Positions 25,776 to 38,376 of a stretch of 64,000 nt of DNA are shown piece by piece (the first letter of the stretch is position 1; each line of letters begins with the position of its first letter). A program made the position numbers and the translations under genes. Below the pieces are notes generated by a model that saw only the letters and a program-made list of their open reading frames with translations, made no database searches and was not told the origin of the DNA. This stretch comes from Pyronema omphalodes. Lineage: Eukaryota; Ascomycota; Pezizomycetes; Pezizales; Pyronemataceae. The stretch lies in contig JAJJXM010000002.1 in the NCBI GenBank assembly GCA_024516155.1, positions 1,364,001 through 1,428,000 of the forward strand, in the 5' to 3' direction.

Positions 25776-26582
25776 AATATAGACGATTTGTTTTTATCGG
25801 AGACGTTGAGGATATCAAATTTGTATATTAAGTCAGATACCAGCAAATACCAAGCTAAGAGATGGCCATGAATAAATACCATGGCTTTCCTTCCCGCTGT
25901 ACTTCGCTATTAATGAAACATGGCATTGAATTCAAATCACTGAAATATCATTGTTATTACATTTGATGAATATCTTTTGTTGCATTGTGCGCTCGAGCTC
26001 ACCTCGTAGCCTTCATTGGATGATGTTAGAGGGCGTGGCCCTAGGGCCAAGCCTGGGTCGAGAGTGCCAAGCCGTCTCTAGGCTACTCTTTCTGCATTTT
26101 TTTTTTGGATCAATGGTGATTAACTGGCTGTTCGTAAACCATCTACGTCTGCCTCCGGAGAAGCTTGTATACGAGAAATTTAGTCACCGATAAATAATTC
26201 CGAAATCTCTGGGTCAATCACCATTATTTCCATAACCGATGAAAGCACGTCTATGTAAAAGGATTATTTCTAGGGCTCTTAAGTCGGGATGGGTACACAT
26301 TATGATATTTGAGCACGATTTCAATATACGATATTAACTCACTATGTTCCATATGTATCACTAATGACCCAATATCGCACAAATTTTGAAAGCATTCACA
26401 ATTACTGATTACCGCCCTTTATTCGTGATCTCTCTACCTGATCATACCCCCTATCTAAATCAAAAATAAAACGCCTTATATGATATCCCATGCATTATTA
26501 AATCCCCATCATAAAATCATAACTGCATATTACTCCTCCCATTCACCCCATCACTTCCCACTCCCCCCATTCACACCTCCCC
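25776..26582. other. Convergent intergenic region, ICP55 and Mor2
   Basis: Both flanking genes end here, so this is 3' sequence of two convergent transcripts. The part next to the Mor2 stop (about 26400-26580) is AT-rich, then C-rich. Only short open frames are present and none looks real. Confidence 0.5.
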
Positions 26583-29500
26583 CTAGTTTCTCTCTCCTCC
26601 GCTCTCACTCCCCTCTTCCTTCTTCTCCCCCTGCGTCGTCCCTACCACACTAGGCCTATACGGTAAATATAGAGGTCTAGGTGCTGTAAACGCCGTCGGG
26701 GTCATAACCGCTCTTCCTTCACCATTTCCTTGTAAATACCCAGCGGCAATATAGCCACCACCCTGCGCCATCTGCGCCTGAGTCGCCTGCGCCAAATCCC
26801 AAGCTCCAGTAACAAAACTTTCCGATCTATTATTCATCATATCTATTCCCGATTCCTCTCCCTCCTCTCTCAATTCCTCCAATCCAGGTCCAAACCCACT
26901 ATCGACATCTGCACTTCCCAAACCAGCAAAGAATTCATCCAGATCCCCTAATCTCAAAACCGTATCACTAAAGCCACCTTCACGAATATCCTCAGATAAT
27001 CCCGTTACGGTTCGGCTGTAGTTAACGAATTCTTCAACGTGGAACTGTACATCATGTGCTTCCCCGCTAATTGCGTCTTGACAGGTATAGAAGACTGCAT
27101 GGACATTATCCCGAGTTACCCCGGCTTTTACTTGCGGCGAAGGAATCGACCATCCTGAATCATCGGGAACACCAAAGAGACTATCGGTGGCTGATGCTGA
27201 GTCTCCTCCACCACGGATTAAGCGGGAGTGGGTACTATGTGATCTCCCGTGAGCTCCAGAGGTGGAGGCAATGCTCATACGCATGATGGCTCTATCAGTC
27301 GCTGTGGATGATAAACTCAACATCTTATCCAAGACCTCGAGGGATTGGGAAACGTAGTCAGTTTGAAGAAGACGGAGAAGTGGCGAAATTAGGTCGGCGC
27401 CAACACCGACGAAGGATGGTTTGCGAAGGTCGACGAAGGGGACTAAGATGGTTAGGATTTCCATGGTGGATAGTTTCATCCACGATAGCTTGTTGGATAG
27501 TAATGAAACTAGGAATTTTAGAGTTTGTGCTTCGTAGGTAGGAAAGTAGCAGTCGCGGATGGCGTTGATGGTTTGGGATACGAAATCCTTTTTCGATCGG
27601 AAGCGTTGGGTGGCGTACAAGTTCATGACCCGTGATATGGAGCGGTGGGAATGGGTTTCTGCTAACGCTTGAAGAGACTCGGCGGCTTTGATGATATCTG
27701 CCGGTGGGTTTGCATTGGCATTGTCCATGGCATGAGAAAATCTCGGGAAGTTGGCTAGCAGCGCAAACAACAACCTAGGTTCCGTTCCCACTAGCTCATT
27801 ACTAGGCAATGACAGGAGCTTGTCAAAGACCCTCAGTGTCCTATCTATAGAAATCGACGATCGTAATCCTTTCTTAATAAGGCTCTGCAGCCCATTGAAA
27901 TTCCCCACCCACTTAGGAGGATAAGCACTCAAAATAATTGCCACCTTATCTGGGTCCGAAAGGTCCATCTTGTCCAGTAACAAATCCAGAATCGAAAGGA
28001 CTTCCATAAATTCCGCCTCATGAATGGTGTTGAGACATGCCACCGTAGCCCAGAACAGCTGTGGGTAGGCAATTAAATCATCCGGGTCCATTTCGTAAAC
28101 AATTGCATGAAGGGTGATCAAAATCTCCATAGCGAACATCCTAATATCCGTTACATCATCCGCAATTGTATTTGACAGTCGAGCCAGCATATCCGCCAAC
28201 GTAACATGATCAATTGACGTAAGCAGACACCTAAAAACCTGGAACGACCGACAAGCTAGATGCCGTACTGGACATGTAGTGGCCCAGGAAAGTGCTATTT
28301 TCCCCCACTGCGCCTTTAGATCAGGAAAGATGGAAAACATCTGAAGAACCGAGGCAATCATGTGCTCCATGCTCTTCGGTACCCTTAGTCCAGTTTCATC
28401 TGATGAAGAAATTTCGTCGTAGGCCCAGCAGGTTTTCGTATCTCGCTGTCGAACAGTTTCGATGAACTCCAATACGGTGAGTTGGTCGTCGTGTTGCGAT
28501 AACTCATGGAGAATCGGTAGGACGAGTTCATGGATAAGGTGGATTAACATCTCCTTCGCCTGTTCTTGAACCAGAGGGACATAGTGGTCCCAGAGCACGA
28601 AAACGACTTGCAGCAAAAGAGTAAGTTTCTCTGCCATCTCTGGAACAGGGCCGACCAGGAGATCGACCATTAAGATCATCGCCAAGTGGCCATAGGAGAA
28701 GCCAGTTTGTTTTCCAGCCTCCGGAACGATAGCCTTCAGGTCAGCGCAGTATGGAAACATTCCGCAATCCGGAACCAAGCTTGGTTCTCTTGTAACACTC
28801 GTCATATACTTCGGTTGTAAATAAATCGTAAGTGCTTCAACCAGCTTAGCTCCATTCGGTGTCTCTGAGAGAAACACAATAATCTGCTTCCCATATTCGA
28901 CAAAGCTCTGTTCCCTTCTTTCCAAGCTCTGGTTAACAATAAAATCTAGAATAACCTGCACATTGCCTAAATAAGGTGCCGTAGCTAATGATTGCCACAC
29001 TGCCTGGATTTCAGAGTGGATTTTGCTGGAGAATTTAACTGTCATTTCGAAGAGGTTTGCAAGTACCATGTAGGAAGCGGGCGTGAGCTCCCCACTAGGT
29101 TCGAGAGTAAGATCTATGTGTTGAATCCAAGGCAATAGCGCATGCAGTATGTCGCGTTGAGCCTTACCTTCAGTTTCGATAAAGAATTTAGTAAGTTCTG
29201 AGAATACGAAGACGGCTAGCTCGTGGTAGTACATTGACAATGTTTTTGAAAGCTGGAACTGGGCTCTCTTGTAAACTGCTACCGTCTTATCGGAAATTGA
29301 AACTTCGAAATCCCTCACTCTGGATACACCAAATTCCCCTTCTTCCGTGATTCGAAGGAGCTTGGCGGCCTGAAGTCTGATATCGGCATTCTCGTCCCCA
29401 AGCTTAAACAAACATAGCGTCATAACCTGCCAGATATCGATATACCTTGGTACCTCTTTCAAAACCTCGCAAATAACAGAAAAGTAACTCTGGGTAGCCT

Positions 29501-32500
29501 TTGAGGAAGATTCGCAGATGTAACATAACCTTATGGAGGATTTTAGAAGGTCGGTTTGTTGATTATGCAGAAGGATATTTTTCAATGCCCGTCGTCCAAT
29601 ACGATGCGTACGGTCACTAGGCGTAGCAAAGATCGATTCTATCCAGCGGAACAAACCATCAACGTTGAACTGCATTATACCTTCTTCTTCTTCTATCACT
29701 GATCCAGCCTATTTTTCCGTCATCCATTAGCACTCGCGGTGACATGCAGGGTAGGGCAACGCAAAACTTACGCATAAACTGGCCATTGCACTCAACGCAG
29801 TAATTTTCAAATCCCTCTTCTCAATTTCCATCGCAGCATTCAAAGTCCCTGGATCCTGTACCTCCTTCTGTAAATTTATCAAACTGCGTCTCATGCGTTC
29901 CTCTCTATCTTTAACAACCTGCCAGTTCGGCCCATGTCCACACCAATCCTGCATTAGTATAAAGATGCTCAATCTTCCCTCAAAAGGCAACCACATGTTT
30001 TCGTTCCCAGATTTCCTTAGTCCCTCGTAAAGCTCTTCTGTCAGCCCACAGAAGTATCTGCGTAACTTTTGATGCTCCCAATCGTATTGCACCTCGGGAT
30101 CATTAAGGAATGTCTTCATATCCTTGATGAAAGCAACCATGTGTCGAAGGATCCAGGCATCTGTATAAACTTCCTTTCTCTGCAAAAAATGGCTGGTAAG
30201 TTGAAAAACATGCGTCACCTCGGCCCTTAGCCTGTCCTGTCGCCTATTCCGTCTTGCACCTCCGGCACTACGACGGGCTTTATCGTCCCCCCACTTCAAG
30301 CACATAGGTTGCAGAGATTCAATCAGAGTTTTATAAAGGCCAGAATTGATGTTTCCTAAACCAGCTACAACGGCTTCCCGGATAAGTTGGTTATCCACGC
30401 AGAGCAATGGGGTGACCATCTGGAATACAGCCCTGGCACTGGTGATGCGTTCAATCAAGACAGGTGCTAACGGTGTGGCGTTTTTAGACGGCTTCCTTGT
30501 ATGTTGCGGGGTCCGGGGTCGGAATTCTGAAATACCGTCTGTGGAGGTGAGCGTAGAACAGGCAACGATTAAGTACAGTTTCCATTGTTCTATCATAATT
30601 TCCGGTGTCGTAGTTGGGATGGTTCTAATGACCGGTCTTGTGATTTCTAGGGCGTCTTGAACTGGTTGAGCGGGTGATGCTTGAGCCGCGGCGCAGATGG
30701 CGGAGTGCATTTGGACCAATCTTCCGCATACCAAATCCCGACAGAGCTCCACGGTGTTATGGCAACGATCAACGCATACCTTGATCAAGGAAGGAAAGAT
30801 TCGGAACCACAGCGAGGAATCGTATTGGTTGTCGGATTGAGCGAGAGCAATCAAAGCATCGGCAGCTTTGGAGTCTTTTAGTTCTCTATGTAAGCGACTT
30901 CGTTCGGCAATGGGAAGGTTTTCGTCGTTTAGGTTCATTATTGATAAAGAATCGTCGGTGAGGAGAGTGATTATTCTGTGGTTCGTTTTTGGTTTCTCCT
31001 CAGTGGTCGCAGCTTCTTCCTCCAACTTCTCGACAGTAGTTTGAGAAGATTGTCGAGAGTGTGAAGGATTAGACCTGCTCTTGGTAGATGCTCCATCGTT
31101 GGTAGTGTCGGCGACTTCAGATAAAACAAGATCGAAATCGGTAATAGTTTTGAGAACCATGATAGCAAGATGTCTAACAACCCTGGATTGTGAGCATAAA
31201 AAGAAAAGACCATTGCTTTCGATTTCCTCTACGTATTGCTGTATAGATTCATAATCCAATTCCTCGGATTTATTTCCCAATCCTCGGTCGTCAAGGTCCT
31301 CCCCAATTGATGTGTTCGGGTCCTGGGCTCTCTTGACTTTCATTTTAATAGTGTCAAGCCAAATTTCTAGTAGTTCAATATACAGCCTTAAAGTGCCTTC
31401 GATGTGAGTATTCCCCAACATCCCTCCATCGGAAATGGTCGAATACCGCTCATCAAATGCAAATATAAACCGAGCAAACCCGATGATAACCTGTTGCGAA
31501 TTGTACTGGCGTGCGATACTTTTTAAAGCGTTTGCTGAAGCGGCAGCGACCTTGTCATTGATATGTGCGGTACCTTTGCAGAGAAGGTTGACGATTTTGT
31601 GGAATGGGATGTTTGGTGGGAGACACCGGGGCAATGCTTCAATAGCCACCCTAAGAAGGTCATAAAAGCTCTTGCTCTGTTCCCCGGGAGTCGCAACTTC
31701 ATCCCTACTACCGAAAAGAAATTTAGGTTCCTGGGGAGTTTTTGGCCCAGCTAATCGCTCATCCAGAACCACTTGACCACCGAAGTTGCTATCACAAAGA
31801 ACAATAATCTTGCCCAACATCTCGCAAAAGCGGTCGTAATATTCCCTTGCCGTTTCTCCAAGCTTGTCAATAGCCACGGCCTGTGACCTTCTGTCAATCT
31901 TGGTTTTGAGGCCTTCTTTTTTATCGGCTTCAATTTTAGCAAGCCAGGTTGATGTTGGTGGGATTTTTTCTGGTGTGCTGGATGCAAAAGTTACTGGGAA
32001 AGGTGGTTGGCCGGCTTCTCCCCTCTCGAGGTCTGCCATGATTGCTAAAAAGGCGCGGATACCAACCATCATGCCTTCCGGTGAAAGATCTTGGAGTTTT
32101 AGAGAGTGAGATCCGGAGAGCATGTCTACGTTCAATAGTGGAAAGATAACGGTTCGGAAACAGAGGTCTTGTTGTTTAAATCCGATAAACCGAATTAATT
32201 GGATACAGGGTTCCACGACTTGCTGTTCCGCTGTAACCAAAGATTTCTCTTTCTTTTCTTTGCGTAATAGGATGGCGATAATGTCCTCGAGTTTTTTAGT
32301 CATTGTATTGAGGTTTTCTGGACAGCGGAAAAGATAAGTCCAGACTAGTCGGGCAAGGGTTTGTACAATAGGGACTCTCATAGAGCGGTCTTTATCCCGT
32401 AAACGTGGTAGGTTACTTTCAACTAATGGCATCCAGCAGTTGATGAAAGTTTCATAAGGGCTGACACACAATAAGGCACCCATTACGGGGAATGCTGTGT

Positions 32501-34007
32501 GCCAATAGCGGGGCTTGAGCATCATTTCGTTCAGTTTTGGGTGAAGAAGATTTACAAACTCGTGCCAAGTTGGATGGTTTAATTCCTGCTGTGCTGAGGA
32601 TGCAACAGGTAACAATAATTTGCTGAAAATTTCGCAGTATGCGGATTTGACTATCCATCCAGGTGTTTTTGCGAAGAATTTTGCCAGTGAAACCATGAAA
32701 TCGGCGGATTCTTCCAGCAAATTTTCGGGGTAAAACTATGGATGTAAGCTTGGGCTATGTGAAGGAAAATTATTTTTGATTAATTTGTGTACCTTTAATT
32801 TGATGTAACTCATACCTCGTACCACCAGTGCTATTCGTGCTTCTTCACGAGTCCCATCTTTATCGCTTTCCTCCAAATCGACGAAAAATCGATCCGTAAC
32901 TCTTTCAAAATCAATGCTACTCATAACTCCCAGTAACTGACCGAACAAATTCCAATTTGCCATTCTTAATGGAGAGCCTGCAAGCACCTCCGGATCCGCA
33001 GTTTTTAACTGATTAAAGATGATACCTTCCAGTTTCGCCATGTCCTCAGTAACCCGATCCAATGTAGTCTGTCCAATGACTTCAATCAAAACTCGGCAAA
33101 GAATGTAAATCGCCACAGTGGTTCGTCGGTCAGCAACTAATGTCGACTCTTTTATAGTTGCATCCATTCCAGCATTAGGCTCCGTATTTCGCCGTGGTGG
33201 CATATGCCGTTGTGTTCCCAGTTCTTGCCTCGACATAGCTGCTGCATCACTTTTACTCTTCCGCCAAATCATAAGACTATCAATGACAGGTTTTGGTTTG
33301 TGTCTTGCAATGTACCCCAATGATCCTATTAGCTTGTCGAAAGCTGGATCTACGCCAGGTCCACATATACTCTCGATATCTGGCTCCTTATCTAGTGGAT
33401 GACTCGGCGGTAAACAACTATTGACCTTTCTCTCGGCCAGTCTCACGAATTGTGTAAAAAGAATATGTAATGCATACTCCGCCGGGGTTTTTGTTTCCTC
33501 CTCTCGACTTTTGGAGTGGTGGTGATGCTGATGTGAATGCGAGTGGTGGTGTCGACGAGGCGGTGCAGCCATCTGTCGTACCTGCGGCGCACTGTGTTGC
33601 GGGAACAGACCTGGCCGTTCCGGGTTCAGGTTACTCGAGGGTTCCTGTCTAGGAGTTGCGGCGCCGACGGTCGAGGGAGTAGCCGGTGTCATGGTTGGTG
33701 ACGCGGGTATCTGTGGCATTAGTATCTGTTGCGGCTGGTTGCTAACCGAAGCTATATTCATCATATTCTGTGATGGCGGGAGGTGTAGGTCCCCCGGTTG
33801 TCCTAGATTCGAAGGTGAAAGCGGGGAGGTAGCTGGTGAGTTCACATATGATCCACTCCTGCTATGTGAACGATGCGGAACTCCGTTCACGATAGAAGTT
33901 TGACGGTGATGAGCGTGTGGACTGTAACCAGATGTCGAAGGGTGTCGTTCTAGGCGACTTGTGTCTGGACGGGGAGACTGGGAGCGCTGACGATGAACGC
34001 CGGCCAT
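26583..34007 (-). CDS. Cell morphogenesis protein, Tao3/Mor2/PAG1 (Furry) family
   Basis: Three exons, 34007-32793, 32735-29772 and 29708-26583, join three long open frames into one 2434-residue protein, close to yeast Tao3 (about 2376). Introns are 57 nt (32792-32736) and 63 nt (29771-29709), both canonical, joining SYIKLK|FYPENLLEESADF and ALSAMASLC|AGSVIEEEE. Residues 1-150 are Ser/Pro-rich and disordered, then a His-rich stretch (about 152-164), then the MOR2/PAG1 N-terminal block EYALHILFTQFVRLAERKVN. HEAT-like helical repeats fill the rest. Furry-family proteins scaffold NDR/Cbk1-Orb6 kinase in the RAM/MOR network, which controls polarised growth and septation at hyphal tips. Three larger ORFs seen separately are parts of this one gene. 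An in-frame ATG at 34292 would add 95 residues; 34007 was chosen because MAGVHRQRSQ fits a normal start. Confidence 0.93.
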
Positions 34008-34676
34008 TATGGCCAGTTGGGTGCGGGAACCCGCGTGCGATTCTTGAAGGGGTATTTCAGCGCGTGTCGCAGGAGTTGATGGTGAGGGGAAACGCGTAGG
34101 GGGGCGACAAAGTGGTTGGTCGGTTTCGGAATACGGAGGGGTGTTGATAACTCGCGTCAAGGTAATTAAGCGACCTTGTTTCGCGTGTGAAGTTGGAAAG
34201 CGGAGGGGAACCTCGTGAGCTGGGCGTGGTGACGGTGTGCAAGGATAGGCGTCATGGAAAGCCAGGGTCCTGCCGAACATGCGGGGAACCAACCAGAAGC
34301 GACCGCCTATTTAGAGCTTCCGCCGTGCGCACTGCGGTCTTTTTTGAAACAGTTGAGCTGCAAACGTCAATCAGATGAGTGATCTTACAACGGCATATGT
34401 AGGAACATCAAGTGTTATATGTTGTAGGTCAACCCATGCTTATCAATCGATCGACCAGTAAAGATATATATACCGTTCTGTTTACAATTAACTGCAGGAT
34501 CAACAATATCAGGGGCCTGAATCATCGCCTAAAGATATAAATATGGATAATGGACACTCGGTGTTTACTTTCAAGCCCCCTCAATTTGCGATCTGTCGAA
34601 TAAACATACAATACCAAGATCGGTATTAGTAAAAGAGTTAAGTAATCGAGTCGGTGTCATATCGTGCCGTCATTAA

Positions 34677-34837
34677 ACCTTATTTTGAATAAGGTAGCCT
34701 TTCGTCTCCGACTTCAAGTTCCAAAAGTTCGAGCTCCCTTATTAGTCACAGGTCCCGTTGAATTCGAACTGGCTAGATTGGAAACTGATTTCAACTCGGA
34801 TCGAAGTAGGCATAAGGCCAAGTCCTGCCGGACTTGG
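34677..34837. other. Two perfect short hairpins
   Basis: Positions 34677-34695 form an 8-bp perfect stem with a TTG loop. Positions 34818-34837 form an 8-bp perfect stem with a TGCC loop, followed directly by GTTTTT. They are 122 bases apart in otherwise unannotated sequence. The second looks like a bacterial intrinsic terminator, but this is a fungal nuclear context, so function is unknown. Confidence 0.4.
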
Positions 34838-37518
34838 GTTTTTGATATCAGGGAAGCTTGTGTTCTTCTTTTTTGGCATCTTCTTCAACTCATACATACA
34901 AGCTTATTAATAAGAACAACTGTTTAAACAGAAAATGGTATTAAGACGGAGATACTTCCTCAAGAAGAGAGAGGGGGAGCCTGTCGTAAGAGGGTGTGGG
35001 CCTTTTTGAGCTAGGTCGTTTACAAACACAGCCGAAGCGTCAAGCCATCGTAGGTGGTTACATGTAATAGCATTCTATATAAACAAATAGATGTGATATT
35101 CGTGGCATCTAGTATCTGTAATGAGCTATATTCTGTCCTTATTTTAGAGAAGGCTACCTTTGGGGTTGGATTTCGCAATTTGAGATTGTCACAAAAAGTG
35201 ACGAAACATTGAGACAAAGTTCGTACATCATTAGCAGAGTTAGAATGTAGCTTTTCTAGCTCTTCTAAGCGAGTAGTACGATCCATGAAGCAACTCAGAT
35301 TAAGAGGTCGGACCATAAGTCCTGGCTCGCGTTTTTGAAATCAGAAAAGTTGATGTAATAAACTGATTAATTCTACAAAACATGAACTCGTAAAGTCATG
35401 GTTTTGTCCTTTTTAGAGACATCGAGGCCTCAATCAAAGCTGAACTGGATTTTGCTAGCTAAGTTCATTTATATTTAACTCATCTGACAGCCTCTTCATG
35501 ATGGCATAACAAAAAATAGCTCCACAGCATATTTAGTCGTCTACGAAATTATGACCACTAAGCCTATTGACCGTGATAGTCCAGCAAGTTACGGTTTCCT
35601 AGCTCGGTATTTACAAATCATTCGTCGTGATTAATTCTAAATTCGACGAGTGACGTCATATGTTTCTGTAAACTGTACATACATCATTTCAATCTTTGAC
35701 CATTGGCAGGATCAATAATTTTAGTTATTTATTTTGAGATATCAAGTCTATTCAGGATTACCTTATGCTGACAACATACAATCTGTCATTTTCTAATTTC
35801 TCCTTACGTAGTTAGAACTTGATGCACTTTATGATGTCAGATTAAATTGGCTTTGGTTGAAGATAAATTCGAATTTTTCAATACTTCCATAATATATTTC
35901 AACTTAACCAATCTCTTGAACAAAATCGAGTGATACCACGTGTTTGAGAAATGTCCACGGCACCACGAAGTGCCTTGACCTTGATCACATAATCACTTTT
36001 CAAAGTTCACCACACGTTGGATATATTTAACCTTTATACCAAGCTACCACAAGCTTACGAGGTAATCATGCGATAAAACGCCACAGAAAAGCCATTGATC
36101 TCCCATGCATAGGTTTGGGTATCAATTCATTGGGCACCCGATATTGGATACTCTGACTTCATGTCTTGTATTCGACTTTCGGATCGAAGTGCATACCTAA
36201 GTACATTAATTACAAAACATATATAGTGGCGAGTATGATTAGCCACCAAAGGTATGACGTGGAGCCCGTAACCACGTCTAACCGCACCGACTCATCAACA
36301 TTGTGGGATATTTCATAGCATGAGAAATGATAATGTTGGGTTTTAAGATGTTATAGCCTCGGGTGTGAAAATCGAGTTTGGTAAACCGTAAAAGCAGCAC
36401 CTCGGTGGTTCGGTTTCTAGATCTTAAGACTGCGTGATATCAGTATGTAGCTCATCTTGGCCAGGTATGGACTATTCTGGACGCGCGTTAAACTGTGTTA
36501 AACTGTGTTAAACGACGAATTTTAGCAAGCTAAAATCAGGTTTGCGGCTGCTTTGTTGGAATTTAATTTAAGCGAGATGTCATTCCTCTAACGCCGGGGT
36601 ATTGCTGGTCTCACTAGAGTCCTCTAATTCCACTGGTATTCGCTGTCATTTCTTATCATGATGATGATGCCTATGTGTAAAGAGATGTTCTTGTACTTCA
36701 AACTTCAGCCTGATTTGGCCTTGGTAAAAATGTCAAACATTCCGACGCATCCCCTGCCGAAGCCGAACACGCAGAAATTCTTCTCCGTCACGGCATCGGT
36801 CAGTGGGGCCGCACCTGTCAAGACGTAGTTTAAGATCCGCGCCGGACCGAGGAAGTGTGGAGACGTGCTGAAGTCTTCCCTAGGGCTTCCTGAAGCCCCG
36901 ATCATGACGCTACTTTACCCCACCCCCGCAAATAGATGTTCCCAGATCTTTCCCGCGAATCGCGGCGCTGAGGCTGATCTGGGAGCGTTAGATGTCTTGG
37001 AAAATCGTTTCTTGGGACGCGTCTACGGTCTGATGTTGAGATCTCATGATCATCTCGAAGGGTAGGAACATAAACCTGGGTTACACGAGATTTTAAAGCA
37101 ATCCACTTCCCCTGCTTCTCCCACGCTGGACTGATGGAAAACGTGGGGGGTTACCAAAAATCCCGGTGAGACCATCTGGGTATGTACAGCAGGTAGATAT
37201 GCCCAGAAGTGGGATTTGATGACTACACATCTCGATCGCGGGTCCCAACACCCGTGAGATCGTAAGGCAATTGCTGATATCATCTCGGCTTCAAGTTGGT
37301 CCATATAGACACAGCATTGTCGGATTCAGAGAAACAAACGTAATCCGTGCTGCAAGGAAGTTTTGTACCGAATCGCACTTCAAATCGGGAAGTCTTGATC
37401 AGCACGTGAAAAGGACGAATTAAGGAGAAATTCCCTAAACGGATAAGGCACGAGGAGCCGTTCATAAAACGACAAATATCAATATCGATGAGAAAACAGT
37501 CCTGCATCATGGTCAAAT

Positions 37519-37611
37519 ATAGAACTATTGTAAATTCACCTGAGTAGATACAGAACTATTCTACATTCACCTGAGTAGATACAGAACTATTCTACATTCA
37601 CCTGAGTAAAC
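37519..37611. repeat. 31-bp minisatellite, three copies
   Basis: There are three tandem 31-base units at 37519-37549, 37550-37580 and 37581-37611. Copies 2 and 3 are identical except for the final few bases, and copy 1 differs at a few positions. It lies about 770 bases upstream of the cytochrome P450 reductase start. Confidence 0.85.
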
Positions 37612-38108
37612 ATAGTCAATAGTTGCCCTTTAAGAAAAACAAAATATCCAGAAAATCCAAGCGAGACCGATAAGCCCACGCGGTATAAATATATGACCGG
37701 TACCTAAACGTTTATATAACCATCTCAACAAGCTTTTCCTGCCGTAATATTTACTTTCGTCTGGAGGCAGCCAGCCATAGACGGAGAAACAGGACGAATA
37801 ACGGTACATGATTTAATGGGTTTTTGGTAGAGCCTTAGTACCAAAGTACCCAACGCCAACCTTCCAGCTCCGTCCATCCTGACAACGCTGTCCCCGGTTC
37901 CCGTACTTCGCTCCTTCGCGACCCCAATTTGGCGTCTGGAAAGGATCTGCCTAGCATCTTTATATCTACCATCGCCATCGCTCGACAGCCAGGAAGTTCC
38001 CGAAACATCCGCTTCTGCGCGCTGCCTATTATCTGAATAGTCTCCTCAAATTGGAGCATATTCATTCAGCGTTCCCAACTGCCGACACCGAGCTTTGACG
38101 CCTTTCTG

Positions 38109-38253
38109 GTAAGTAGATCATTATATTCTCTTCGTTGTTGCAATGTGTTCAAAACTCGGGCTGGTGGCTGTCAACTGTGGGCTAGTCTGCATGTAATTTA
38201 GCATAGTCACTACTCGCTCAACTACTTCTACCTCAACTTCCCCCCTCCCCCAG
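38109..38253 (+). other. Likely 5' UTR intron of the cytochrome P450 reductase gene
   Basis: A strong donor (GGTAAGT) at 38109 and a pyrimidine-rich acceptor (CCCTCCCCCAG) ending at 38253 define a 145-nt candidate intron about 125 bases before the ATG. It is inferred from splice signals only and has no coding consequence. Confidence 0.45.
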
Positions 38254-38376
38254 TCCCAACCAAATTCCTTTCTTTTCGAGCCCCTACACTCGCCGTCTTA
38301 AGGAAGAGCTCCTCAGACGCTGACGATTCTGGACAGCTACCGGACTGATCCATAATCACCCTTACACGCCATAATC

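Larger units (their letters stand above)
34008..38376. other. Gene-free interval of about 4 kb
   Basis: This contains the divergent promoters of Mor2 and cytochrome P450 reductase. I see no gene I can support. A minus-strand open frame of 98 codons (35020-35316) has a protein-like composition but no recognised family. The interval also holds two perfect hairpins (34677-34837), a three-copy 31-base minisatellite (37519-37611) and a likely 5' untranslated-region intron of the reductase gene (38109-38253). Confidence 0.5.

Noticed and set aside
26583..34292. Three separate large minus-strand genes
   Set aside because: Gaps of 63 and 57 nt are canonical introns in frame, and the three parts are consecutive segments of one Tao3/Mor2-type protein of the expected length.
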